From: Gnetum montanum
Lineage: Eukaryota > Streptophyta > Gnetopsida > Gnetales > Gnetaceae
Length of the DNA stretch: 64,000 bases
NCBI GenBank assembly: GCA_015680685.1
Contig: MNCI01010839.1
Span: 519,869-583,868, forward strand
Reading direction: 5' to 3'
The translations under genes were made by a program, and so were the position numbers. Under the pieces are notes generated by a model. It made no database searches, was not told the DNA's origin, and saw only the letters and a program-made list of their open reading frames with translations. Position 1 is the stretch's first letter, and each line of letters starts with the position of its first letter. Of the stretch, positions 34,807 to 47,129 are shown in pieces.

Positions 34807-36850
34807 ATGTCTTCTTCTTCACACAAAAGCACATCATCACCTAGGAAAAACACAAAAAATAGTTAGTGGTACAACACACATAACCAAGAACTGCTAGTTC
34901 CTCAACAATTCAGTATGGTATATATTCATCATGATGAATATATATCTAACTTTACCTTTGTCTTCCATCAAGACAAACAACTATGTTGGAGAGACTTGGA
35001 GGGTAACATAGTGTTGCCTCCAGACAAAGCAACCCCCAGCATGCTCCTTCGTGCCCTTGCATGAATAGGCATGTCACAATTATACGTTGAGTACATTGCA
35101 TGTGATTACAATGCAAGGGACTACCATCCCACAAAAGGGCAACGTCAACGGGACTTGTGGCAGGAGCGTTACCACACATCTTTGAAGGGCAAAGGCCCCC
35201 ATAATGCTTCATCCATCTTAAACAAAATTGAGGGTGGTGAATCTTTTTTCATAGGTTCTCCATGAAATGATGTTCTCCCTCCTAACAATGGTAAGAAGGT
35301 GGTGTATCAGAACCTACACTCCACGATTCACAACCCTAGTTCTGATCCCCACGAACACCAAGTGTTCAACAAGGGAACAAAAACACATGAAAAGGATGGG
35401 CATTTTGATTGTCATCATGATCGAGGCCGTGACCACCAAAGAGAAGGTAGGAAACATCATCATGGCAATGGTTCTCCTTCTTCTTCCCCTTCATCAAGTC
35501 ATTCACCCTCTCCTTCAGTATCAGGGTGCAGTCATAAGAAACCTAACTGAGAGGATAAGGGTAAACATAGTGAGAAACCTCGATGAAGGAGTCGAGAAAG
35601 AGGACAAGGGCACTCGAAAAAATCAAGGCATGAAAGAAGGGAAAGTAGGGAACCACGTAGACATCACAAATGCTATGAGAGAAGTGACCATGAAGAACCC
35701 CTACTTGCAACTCGAAGCATGTTAGACATCACGGAGGCTGTGAGAATTCTTACAAGGCACTAGAAAGATAGCAGGATCAAGAGATTAGACATGAATAATA
35801 TCCCACGATTTGAGGGGGGATACAACATTGATCCTCAAAACCACTTACAAGCATTTCATGATGCATGTGCCTTGCAGAACATTGAAAACAAGTGGCAAAA
35901 ACTAAAGGTGTTCCCAAGGACACTAGTAAAGGAAGCGGAAAGCTGGTACTGGTCCTTAGAACCGAAAACCATTAGGAGGTGGAGTACGATGCTAGAACTG
36001 TTTAATGATAAATATCAAACATACTCTTGAGTGTCCAACCTATGAAAACAAATCCAAGGATGGAAGCAGGAAAATCATGAATCCTTGGATGCTACCATGG
36101 GCCAATATTATGCGCTATTACATCATTGCCTAGGCCATGGTTATTCGCAACAGGATCAACTATGCCATCTCATAGATGGACTTAGGCATGAAACCAGGAG
36201 AACCCTTGGAACATATGCCCAAGGGAGATTATTAGAGCTTAGGTCCCATCAAGTTCACAGATTTTTGGAGCAAGTAGCTAAGGAAGAAGGAGAGCTACGT
36301 AAGAGAGAAAGTGCAAAAGAGTACAACCGCGATCCTTCCCTCCGCAAAAGGGGAGTGAGATTCTGTGAGGAGGAGGAAGAGTCATCACTTGAAGAGTTGG
36401 CGCATAGGAAAACCTTGCCGCTGTAAAAATTAACAATAGAAGTGTTGGCTAAGGTAGACCAAATGTGGGACTCCTTAGATAGTAGATTTGAAACTATTCT
36501 CAAAATCGTAGAGGAGTCTATGGAGTGAAATAGTGACTATGATAAAAAGAAAAAGAGAGAAGTGGTCAATGCACGTAACAAAGGTAAGGGTAAAATGGCT
36601 ATCACTGAAGAGGTTGTGGATTCTGACACAGACAACGATGGTGGATGTGAGATATGCCAATATGACCATGCTAAGGGATGTTGTCCAATAATCTCACATC
36701 TACAAGATTCTAGGGTGTATGCACTCAACCCACGACTTAACAAATGGCAAGCACCCCGAAGGTTACCTTATCCCCAAGGTAACCCAAGGCAGTTCCACCA
36801 ACCATTAACATATTATCCAAGTGGAACTCTGCCACAACCTATTGAGCAAC
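34807..36850 (+). pseudogene. Element B gag
   Basis: From the ATG at 34807 (MSSSSHKST) a single frame holds all of gag. It has a Ser/His/Arg-rich linker (35300-35700) and the gag domain from MNNIPRFEGGYN (35791) through WKQENHESLDATM and CHLIDGLRHETRR (about 36160-36200). An acidic segment and the zinc-knuckle-like CEICQYDHAKGC (about 36648) follow. No frameshift is seen, only about a dozen stops, nearly all TAG or TGA. The frame continues into the protease. It would build particles that could package its own RNA if another element supplied pol. Confidence 0.82.
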
Positions 36851-38175
36851 ACTAGTAGTGGCAATACCCATAGTCATGGGGGATGCCACCGCCAAGGCAA
36901 CAATACCCTTACCGGCAACCAGATCCATATGGCTATTATGTGCAGTAGCCAATCTCTCCAAGTGACTCTGTTGGTGATGTTACACCACAATGTCACTACC
37001 AAGCTCGAGAGTATTACAGGACTCCTTCTCCTGGGAGAGACACACCACATACATACCATCCTCCGAATCCATCCTCCACTCTCACAACGATATCTCCATT
37101 ACCAATTGCTCCAGCAATGCAAGGGGAACTCCCCACTCAACTACAGCAACACAATGCTACGAGAGCTGTAAGCCTTCAACCCGCTACTAGTTCTAACAAC
37201 TATACAAAGAGAAGACCTTTTTTCAGAACCAATAGTCCAAACAAGCTCTCACAACCACAAGCAATTGAGCCTCTGAACACCTCTCCATCAAATAAGGCTT
37301 CATAGCTCCCTTCAAACCAAAAATAGAGCTCAACGCACACAGTTATATTAACATATACCATCACTGACTGGATCAAGGAGGGCCACCTTTCCAGGAAATT
37401 CTCTAATCCTAGAAGTCCTTTAATTTATCTACAAGTTACTGGGAATGAACCATGTAAAGCTCTTCTGGACTCAGGTTCCAGAGTCAACTTAATATCACAA
37501 GAGATGTATAAAGCTTGGAACCTACCTCCATTAAAGAAAAGCAATATTCACTTAGAGTTGGTTGACCAGTTCATCACTGTTCCCTTGGGACAGGTTAAGG
37601 ACATTGTTACCACTGTGTGTGGGTGGTCATACCTAGCTGATTTCCTAATGATACAAGTAAACAATGACAAAGGGGACTTCCCAATAATAATGGGAAGAGC
37701 ATGGCTAAGTACCATAAATGCATGCCTAGGAATCTACAATCTTTCCCTGGAAATCTCTAAGGAAAACACTTTTGGAAAGATTGAGAGGAAGAAAGTTCCT
37801 TGCATCACATACAGTGATATAGGGTGTGATTGCGTACAAGAATGTTCAACATCACCTTCATGCAACTGGTGTGCCCAAGAAGTTAACATACAAAAGTTCC
37901 TGTATGTAGCAACCACACAACAAGAAGACACCTCGTGGTTGATAGTTGATCCAAAGAGCAACTTACCAACATGCATGGAAATAACTGGGGGAACAACTTG
38001 TGCTCCCATCAAAATCATAAATACACTGGAGCAAGAGCGTCGCCAACTTCCAATCTTTAACCTAAAAACATCAATTAGAAGAAGTTGGACACTTCTAAAA
38101 AATTCAAACAAGCACTCATTATTTTGGATCTCTCCCTTTCAATTCAGTCATGGGGGAGATGGCCACCTATGCTGA
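36851..38175 (+). pseudogene. Element B protease domain and C-terminal extension
   Basis: In the same frame as gag, a Pro/Tyr/Gln-rich linker is followed by GNEPCKALLDSGSRVNLIS (about 37440-37500) with an intact D-S-G. PIIMGRAWLS follows at about 37680. An extension with several Cys ends at the stop 38173-38175, and no RT sequence follows. The protease looks better preserved than that of element A. The stops between gag and protease at 36853-37330 are TAG. Confidence 0.8.
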
Positions 38176-40047
38176 TTAATCAAGGCCCTTAATTCCTTTT
38201 TAAGTTTTTGTTTTACACATTTTTAAAAAAAAAATTCTTTAACTTTTCTTATTTTTTTTTTTACAACATCGTTCATACTTCTTCGTTTATTTGTGTGTTA
38301 ATCCGTTTTGTTAAGTTTGTCACCTAATAAGTGCTCCTAAAGATGGTATGAACTGTATTCCATCGATTGCTAATGTTTGGTTTTTACCTTTGAGTTATGG
38401 TGTTGATACTAAGGTATGGTTCTTTTGATATAACAGGAAATGATTCCACCTCATCCATGCATCCATGAATTTCTATGGTCTCTCTTGACTTGGAAATGTA
38501 CAGTCCCTTTCTTAATAATAAGAACTATCAATGAATCGGTGACTGAGCATTTCTCAAACTATGGAAGGACTCAAGGATTGAAAAGGGTGTGACTTCAAGG
38601 GGATTTGATGCATTTGTGTTGGCCATTCTCTTGGGTGCTTGAATGTTTTCTTCTTGGGTTTTCCTTACCATTCCGATGTTGCTCCATTATTGGGAAGTTG
38701 AGCTAATAAAAATAACAAAGTATTTGCATGGTGTGGTTCTCACGCAAAAGCCAAAAAAAAATAGTGAGAATTCAAAGCATACCCCTTAGATGAAATAATC
38801 ATCTGGGCTACAAGCACTGGTTATGGAACTAAATAAAAATGTTCCCTCTAACTAAGGCTCTTCCTCGCTTCCTACTTTCTCCTCTTTCATTTTGTCGGAA
38901 TGGTGGTGACTCTTTGGTGGAAGCATTCTTGCTACTTCAAGTGGATGGATTGGCTGAATGTATTAATGTGAAGTCACTAGTTGTGGTTTATTTGAGGCTG
39001 GACTTGGAATGAGATCTACTAAGTCACATTAACCATGAAATACACAAGGGCTTGTACACCACCTTGTTCTTGAGATTCCATTCCATTCTCTACTTCCCAT
39101 CCTTCCTTCTCCATTTTTCACCTCATTGCCAGTTGATTCAATAGTCCGTATTTTGGTTGATCCATTGTTTTCTTTTTGGTAAACTCTTATGGTTCAAAAT
39201 TTAACTCTTGCTTCCAAATGACATTTCTAGGGCCTACGGACTCTTTGAATGTGGGATTGACAGGGCATTAAGGGCATGATCCTGCTTTGGGGAGGACCCA
39301 CTGGCATTCCTATTTGGTGCATCCATTAGTTTCTTTCCCTTAAACATTTCAGCAATCACCATTTATTTTGTTCATCTCCATCTTTGACATCCATTTTATC
39401 ATCGTTGTCATTGTTTCTTTTTCTCCATCTCTCTTATTCCTTATCTTTTTCCATTCTCTCGCTACCAGAGGTTCGCCCTCAGTCATGGAGGTCCTAGTCC
39501 AATTTTTTCAATTTTCTCTTAACCCCTACACCTCAGGTAGTCACTAGTATTATATCTCCAGATCTGCATTAGCCATATCACAACTCAATCAATGGACCTT
39601 ACACTGAGGCAAGGTATTGACTGCATTCTGATTCATTTACCCTTACTAATATAAGACTATGTTGTGTGTGCAGATGGTAATCATACACCAATGGATTGGA
39701 TCTAGAGGGAACACTTGGAATGGACTAGTGCTAAAGCAGTTATGCAAGGAACAAGATTGATGGCGCACTTATGGATGAACAACAAAAGGCGCAATCTTGG
39801 CATCGATAGCAACAGACTTCTTCTTTTCTCTCTCTCTCTTCTCTTAGCTGCCAAATAAGCCTGGATGTCAAATGTGTATAGTGTTCACTCTTGTTGTCAT
39901 GAACACTAATTTTTTCCATATATTGTAATGATCATCCATTCACATGTCATCCCATTCACCACTAGTCTCATTTCATTCAATAATCCCATACCTTCCCAAT
40001 ATTTTATAAGGAACTCGAGGATGAGTTTTCATTCAGTCATGGGGGTA
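38176..40047 (+). other. Element B 3' non-coding region
   Basis: No ORF. Segments at 38590-38830 match element A around 26084-26420 in order and wording. A CT-rich stretch at 39825-39845 and the polypurine tract CATGGGGGTA (about 40038-40047) precede the 3' LTR. Confidence 0.7.
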
Positions 40048-40855
40048 TGATGAGCTGCAATATTGCATTAGCGATATCGCGTCCGCCCCTGTGATATCGC
40101 ATACGCGATATCGTAGCCCATCACCAGTTCTATAAATAAGAGGCAGCTTTCCCTTGTTTCTCCATCTAGATCTAGACCTTAGCCAAACTATAGCAGTTTT
40201 CCCATTCCAGAGTTAGAATAATTTCCATGTGCCTGTAGTAGGAGTCTCAAAGTGAACGGATCTTTATTCGAGCAAATTGTACCTGAGCACACATTTGTGT
40301 ACGGAAATAAAGATGAACTTTCTGATAAACCTTGCAACACACGGACTAAGCTAAATAGGATTTAATTACTATTAAATGTTTAATTTATTTCCTAGATAAT
40401 TAATATCTCTCAACCCTTGACTCTCCTAGTTAAATGCATTCAATACGACCACTTCAAGCATGTGTGTAACGCTTGGTAACCTAGTAACGAATAGCATTTG
40501 GTAATCCTAGTAGTGTTGCACTAGTTCAGGGTGTGTGCAACAAGTGGGAATGGATATTGGTGGTAGGACAATTAGAACGTAGTTAATGAGTAGTTAATGA
40601 AAGTTAGTTACTTAGTCTCTTCACCCTTCCTCATTAGCATAGGCATTAAAAAGAGAAAAGATATAAAAATCACATACCTCAAACTTACCTAACCATACAA
40701 CCATGACAATATAGGTAAGTTTGGGAAGATAGTGATTGATTAACCTTAGGTGTTCCATAAGGCACGTAAGCACTTAGTCCTTGGAGTTCGACCGAATTGT
40801 GTGTGAGATGCTCGTATTTGTATGGTTGAGTGTAGGGGTACCTCGCCACTCATCA
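40048..40855 (+). repeat. 3' LTR of element B (808 bp)
   Basis: Starts TGATGAGCTGCA, ends CGCCACTCATCA, followed by CTTAT (40856-40860). It keeps the GCGATATCGC palindrome at 40071-40080 and a TATA box at 40131. Confidence 0.92.
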
Positions 40856-40860
40856 CTTAT
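40856..40860. repeat. Target site duplication CTTAT, right copy (element B)
   Basis: Identical to 33848-33852; chromovirus gag sequence resumes behind it. Confidence 0.88.
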
Positions 40861-41114
40861 CATCTGCTCCATCTCCACTAGGCTATGAAACTTCTTCATC
40901 TGAACATGAATGTTCATCATCTCTACATGTTTGGATATGACTAGGACCTACATTCCTATCAACCTTTCTGTTGATTTTATCCAACTAAACAACCATTAGC
41001 TAGAAGGAAAACTTCATGCTTCCCATGTCCCTATTCAAGGCTTGAACATATTTCTTCTTAGGTGCAATCTAAAAATGACAAAAATCTTCAAAAAAAAAGT
41101 GCAAGAAAAACTAA

Positions 41115-41126
41115 GCTCTAATACCA
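41115..41126 (-). promoter_or_regulatory. Chromovirus primer-binding site (initiator tRNA-Met type)
   Basis: The minus strand reads TGGTATTAGAGC, one transition from TGGTATCAGAGC. It lies just inside the 5' LTR. Confidence 0.75.
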
Positions 41127-41127
41127 A

Positions 41128-42098
41128 TAATTAGCTAGATTAGATTCATTCTAATATCAAATCATCTTCTAATACTAAACCTAGATATTATGAAAATACA
41201 ATTAATTTGATAAAAAATAAGTAAACTAACTATCTTCAATTATTCAAGGGAAGATTACAATAGGGTTCTACAATCCAAAAAACATCAAAGAATTTCACAC
41301 ACTCAAATGATGCTATAGAGCATGAAGCTCTACAACCATACAGAATCTCTCAATGTAAGACACAACTAATAGAGAATCTCTCCCACAACCTTGGACTAAG
41401 ATCTCAATACACAAGAAAAACCAAGAACATGTATGCCAATACATCATGTAATTAACCTTGGAGATGCAACCACACATGCACTCACTCAATGTGCTCTATC
41501 ACACTCTACTAAGCTCTCATCGACTCAAGAGCTCTCACCAAGACCTCTCATGACCTCTTCTAGTGGTACAAGCATGAGACACAATTTATATTTATTAACC
41601 AAGAAATACAAAAATACTAGGAAGCCTTCCTTAAGTGGAAGCTGAAGATCCTACACTATTTCCATCTTTCTTTACCTTCTCTCGATTGTTTCCAAACTTG
41701 GAATGATAATTTTACAAGTTTCCTTGCCTATTTAGGGTATCTCTAATCCTTCTAAGATGTTTGCTACAAAACTAGAAATTCTAGGAGGATGTCTTACTCA
41801 TGGCTGAAATGTCTCCTATTGTCACTAAGACATCGTAGCTAAGACATCTCCTAATTTTGTAAGATGTCTCATACATTTATGCGACATCTCACCTAAGACA
41901 TCTATCAAAATTTCAAGACATCTCTTACAATCTCTCAACTTAGCCTAGGCATCTCCTATCTTCCAAGAAATCTCTCCTAAGAGTTCAAATCTCAAGCAAG
42001 ATCACTCCATGACCTCCAAGAAATATCTACGGAGCTGAAAATCTACAAAAATGCACACATAGGGAAAGAAAAAAGGAATCAAAAGAGGTGTCCCTACA
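41128..42098 (-). repeat. Chromovirus 5' LTR
   Basis: It aligns with 15709-16695 throughout, for example CCACACATGCACTCACTCAA at about 41471. It ends at 42098, starting TGTAGGGACACC on the minus strand. An AGACATCT-motif cluster lies at 41755-41960. The inner boundary is uncertain by a few bases. Confidence 0.8.
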
Positions 42099-45000
42099 TC
42101 AAAAATTGAATCATAAATGAAGTAGCTAGTGCTAAAACATAAAAAACTGAAACATATAAAACTCTTCATCATTCATTTAACTTCAAACTTCAATAGAAAT
42201 TTAGTCATCCCAATAACTCATAGAGTTTGGATGAGAGCCCTAAATAGGGCATGAATTTGATAGGTAGTAGTGCCTATCAACTATTTATGGTATGACATGC
42301 TATTAAAAATTTGTCCTTCAAAAGAAAACTATCTATTACTTTTTTATTTATATCAAATATTTTATTACCACCATGCACCAATAAAAATAATTTATAAAAA
42401 TAATGATGTGTTAACCTAGTGGTATGACTCTTTTTTTTGAAGTTTCAAGTCATGGGTTTGATTCTAGTGAACAATGTTGAGTTATATAAAGTTCTAATTC
42501 GACTACATATCTTAGAGTGTATCTATGTTTTGCTTATATTAGGTTCCAACACTCCCAAGATAATTTTGAAGGATATATCATGCATCAAATATCATGTTAC
42601 TACTATTCATTCATAAAAGTAATTTAGAAACATATTAAATGTATGGCTAAGTTCACTCCACTTCGCTACTTTATAGATTCCTAGTAATTAGTAAACTTAT
42701 TACATATTTGGAACATATATATTATATATACTATAGATTATAGTCTGTTGTATTTTTGCATATTTCTAAAAATGAAAGGTTTGAATTTTATCAATATTTT
42801 ACATGAAACATTATCAAAAAGAGGTGAACTGACCATCAAATTCATACCTTGGCTCCAAACAATGTGAGTTTCATAATGTCCTCACAATTATGAACATTGC
42901 AACTTGCAATGTCCTCACAATTCTAGGCTGTGACATAATTTTGACTTGCAGTTGATTCCCAATATCCTTAAAAACTTATAGAAATTACAAATTGCTTAGT
43001 GTGATCGACTACAACTCACACCCTATAACATCCTCCTTTCAAGCCTTAGATTAGAGATCATTATGTTGGATGTGGAAATTTTAAGAAAACAAATGTTCAT
43101 CATAAGATAATGGTAAAAATGAAATCAAACTAATATAGCAATAAGATAAAGTAAAAGAAATAATATTAATAACCATCACCATGAAAAAGAAGAAACATTA
43201 ACAATGAAAGAAAATATGACATAATGGAATAACATGATGATATGAATATAATATTGAAATTAAAAGTCACAACTATGCTAAAAATAATGAAAGAGCATAT
43301 AGGTCCAAAATAATACATAGCCATTTAATAATACAATAATATGGAATATGCCCAGTAATACATACACATCTCTAATCCAAATACATGAAGCATGATAAAG
43401 AAATAGACTAATTCATATTCAAAAATGACATAATAAGAAAGAGAGTAAATAAACTACTAAGTGAAAAGAAAATATGAAAATCATCTAAAATCAATAGCAA
43501 ATGATAAAGAATCTCCTTGCTTCACCTAGTCCTAAGGACCTAAAAATAAAGGAGAAGTTAGTTTAAACTAAGTGAGAAACCTTGGCACTTCCTCCATGTC
43601 ATCTATAGGCAAAGCTCATGGTGAACTAAGTGAAGGTATGTGAACTTGTAAATACATGTCAAAGAGCATAAATATATTGAACATCAAGGGAACTCAACAA
43701 ACAGACATTTAGAAAATCAATGAATAAGCTAACCAAACTGATTTATCCACTCCAACCCTTCAACTTACAAACAAGAAGACTAACATGCATTACACTCAAT
43801 TTCAAATGTGTGAATTATTTTCATTAGTCAACCAAACCAAAATTTTCAAAATATCCAAATAAACAAACTACTAAACTACCATGCATATGGATTTATTTAT
43901 TAGTCTCAAACTAAACTATCAGTTCTAAAGGTACCGCTAAGGACTCACCTTTAACACTTTTAAGATAACAAACAAGACCAATGAATCTAGGATCACTCTT
44001 TCATATAGCATGGGGCCAATGAAGAGAGACACACTGATGCATTCTAATATGAGTCAAATACTAAACATCTCTAGGAATTCTATCTCAAACTAATCGCACA
44101 ACTTGATGCTCGTTCCTAACAAACCATAACCAAAAAAATATGAAAACACGTACAAACTAAATGTTGATGGTGAAGAAACATAAACAATTGAACCAATAAG
44201 TCAAAATGATTTAGTATTGTTGATTGTTCAATTGTTTCTACCCTAACCATGACTATTCCACAATCTTACCATAACTTATGTTCATAAACCATCACCTAAC
44301 CATAACTAATGATCTTAAAATGTCTTTAAATGGTTCAAAATAGTAAAAATGGCATAAAAGAATTGACCACAACTTCACAATGACTTGTGTGAAAAGACCT
44401 CAAGTAAACCATGATATTTGATATTGTAGGTTTAATGAAACAAAGACTCAAAATTCAATACAAAGAATCTAGGAAAATAATTACCTTATCATAACTCGTG
44501 ATGATAGACTATAACCTAACCACGAGTCATGGTCAACATCAATAGTTCCACCATAACCTGTGGTTTTGGTACAAATCCAAAATAGGGGAAACTTAAACAT
44601 GAAAGTACCCCACAACACACCACACCCCACCCCGCCAACACCCCCCCACCACCAAGCAAGAATTCTCATATCAATAAGGGATAAAGACAATAGGTTAACA
44701 ATGACATAGGGGATAATTTTTCACCTCCTAGTTGAGGGAAAATATACAAAAATACTCAAATACATGGTAATGGATCCAAACCCTAGGAAAACATAAAAGA
44801 ATTTCACAAATGCTGAAAAATTAGAATTTAATGAAATAGACAAAACCCTTCAAGATCTAAGTCAAGACAAATAAATCAACATCATAATAAAATCCATACA
44901 CATAATTCCCAAGTTTGAAATCATTGAAACATTAAAATCCATAAACCCTCAATTCAGTAAAATTTAGTAAAATGCATCTTGTAATTAATGCATAAAAACC

Positions 45001-45559
45001 AATCATTTCTTAACATGTAATACAAGACCTAGCTTAAATAATAATTGAAAAACATAAAATTTAGTAAAACCAAACCATGCTAAAAGTGCACAACAACTTG
45101 AGAACCAAAATAATATGTGAAAAAAATGTCAAGATCTCTTACCTAGAACTAAGCACACATTTAAATATTGAAATGGTTAAAACATTGAAATCCATAAAAC
45201 CCCAATTTCAAGAAAATCGTTGAAGAATACTAAAATGTAGCTTGCAATTAATGCATAAAAATCAATCATTTATAAACATGAAAGACAATACCTAGCATAT
45301 ATAATAATTACAAAAAATCTCAAAATTTAGCAAAACCCAACCACGCTAAAAGTGCACAACTTAAGAACCAAAATAATATTTGATAAAATATCAAGATGTC
45401 TCACCTAGAACTAAGCACAAATTTAAGAAAAAAATGCATGATCTCAACCACACACATGAATCACATGCACTATAAAACAATAGTATAATGAATGTCCAAG
45501 TGCCTCTAATCTAGTAGTGCATCTATGTCCAAGTATAATGAATGTCCAAGTGCCCTACA
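42099..45559. other. AT-rich stretch without genes
   Basis: No coding sequence or element ends recognised, apart from the SINE-like head listed separately. Two related patches occur at 44930-45070 and 45180-45350 (TAATTAATGCATAAAAA...AATCATTT... ), about 240 bases apart, so part of it is an old duplication. A homopolymer-like CCACCACCCCC run lies near 44640. Confidence 0.5.
42405..42570 (+). mobile_element. SINE-like tRNA-derived head
   Basis: TAACCTAGTGG (42412-42422) fits the RNA polymerase III A box with one mismatch. GGTTTGATTCT (42455-42465) fits the B box with two C-to-T differences. Spacing is right for a tRNA-derived SINE. The 3' end and any target duplication are not clear; full tRNA folding is not supported. 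Confidence 0.42.
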
Positions 45560-47102
45560 AAAAGAAGTGTGAATTTTTCAATGAAAAATAAAGCCACTCT
45601 TCTTATCAGAACTTCCCAAGGTAAAATACTCCATATAGAAGTTACCATTATGAAATAAGATCTTATGATCTTCTCATTGGTACTAACAATCTTCAAAGCC
45701 TTAAACCTTATGCAATAGGAAGATCTTATGTACTATTGGCAAGAGAAAGATTCTTTAGGCAAAACACTTATAAAAAGGAGCACTAGTGCAAGATAGAATT
45801 TAAGGATAATATAAAAATAAAGGTAAAATCACAGCATATAGGAATGCCTCCATCCCTAAAAACAAAATGTGACCAAGAAATACAAACATTATTAGATAAG
45901 AAATTAATACAACCAAGTACCAGCATGTTTGCATGTGCAGCTTTTATGTCAATAAGCATGCAAAAAAAGTCAGAGGGAAGAAAAGACTAGTTGTAAAATA
46001 CAAACCTCTAAATGATCTTATAAAACAAGTCCAACATCCTATTCCTAATAAATATGATTTATTCCAACGACTCCTACATACTAATGTATATTCAAATTTT
46101 GATCTAAAATCTAGTTTTTGGCAAATATAGGTAGACCACGCTAATAGATGGAAAACTACCTTTACAATACTAGAAGGTTTGTATAAATGGACTATCGTTC
46201 CTTTTGGTATAAAAACTACACTCTCCATTTTCCAGAGATGCATGGATCAAATCTTTGGAACTTTTTCTTTTATTATGGTATATATAGATGATATATTAAT
46301 AATGAGTAAAAACCCTTAGCAACATCTAGAGCATTTAGAAGTATGTAGAAAAACCATACATGAAAATGGGTTAGTACTATCCCCTCCAAAAATGCAAGTG
46401 GCAAAAGATTCTATTGAATTTTTTGGATTAAAAATCACTCAAGGAACCCTAGCATTGTAGGATCATATATTAGAATCCATTAAAAAGTTCCCTATTGAAA
46501 TCAAAGACAAAACCCAAATACAAATATTTTTGGATTGTATTAATTATGTATCAGGTTTCTATAAGCATTTGGCCAAAGATAGGAAGCTTCTAAAAGAACA
46601 ACTTCGACCAAATCCTCCTAATTGGTCTAAAAGACATATAGATATACTAGTCCTTATCAAACAACAATGAAATAGCATACCAAAACTCCAATTCCTTATG
46701 GATGGATAGATAATCTGAGAAACGAATGCTTCTTGCAAGTTTTGGGATGCTACCCTCAAAGAAGAAAAAGATAAGGTTATCAAGATATGACAATATGCTT
46801 TGGAAAAGTTTGAAAAAGCACAAAAAAATTACCATAGCACTCACAAAGAACTATTGGCCATTATTAAGGGAACTGAAAAATTTTGATTATTCCTGCAAAA
46901 TGTCCATTTTATAGTTAGAAATGATTTGAAACACTTTGACAAATATATAGGCTCAAAATCCTTAAACAAAGTAGCCCACACTAGACTTATTAGATGGGCT
47001 CTATATTTAGCTAATTTTGATTATGATACCAAATATATTGACGATAAGAAAAATAGTTTAGCTAATTTTCTAACCATAGAGTATCAACTCTCTAACTACT
47101 AA
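45560..47102 (+). pseudogene. Endogenous caulimovirus-like protease end, RT and RNase H
   Basis: Fossil plant pararetrovirus sequence. A protease C-terminal patch (YDLLIGTN at about 45670) leads into an RT frame. Positions 45933-46130 hold the fingers region, VYIDDILI at about 46277-46300 is the catalytic site with both Asp, and then comes a thumb region. RNase H follows to the stop at 47100-47102. The order and wording are those of Caulimoviridae rather than of LTR elements, and no LTRs flank it. At least eight in-frame stops are present, so it is not functional. It ends where the minus-strand part of the same virus type begins. Confidence 0.75.
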
Positions 47103-47129
47103 TTGTTTAGCTTTGTTTGTTTGTTATAT

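Larger units (their letters stand above)
33853..40855 (+). mobile_element. Element B, 7.0-kb gag-protease-only gypsy element
   Basis: Two LTRs of exactly 808 bp, a perfect 5-bp target duplication, a primer-binding site of the element A type, one long gag-protease frame and a TGGGGGTA tract before the 3' LTR. RT, RNase H, integrase and the env-position ORF of element A are all missing, while the flanking non-coding parts are shared. It is therefore best read as a non-autonomous member of the A family that would need pol supplied by another copy. A hand count finds roughly 75-80 differences between its LTRs, mainly C/T and G/A. Confidence 0.9.
15709..42098 (-). mobile_element. Minus-strand chromovirus, host of two nested insertions
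   Basis: Matching LTRs bound the element at 15709-16695 and about 41128-42098. Reading from high to low coordinates gives a primer-binding site at 41126-41115, gag, protease, RT, integrase, a chromodomain, and a polypurine tract. Elements B and A interrupt it; removing them rejoins the order of domains. Without the two insertions the element would be about 6.5 kb, a normal chromovirus size. The possible target repeats TCAAC (15704-15708) and TCAAA (42099-42103) differ at one base. Confidence 0.85.

Noticed and set aside
42405-42480. Functional tRNA gene
   Set aside because: Only A- and B-box-like words are seen; no cloverleaf stems close around them.
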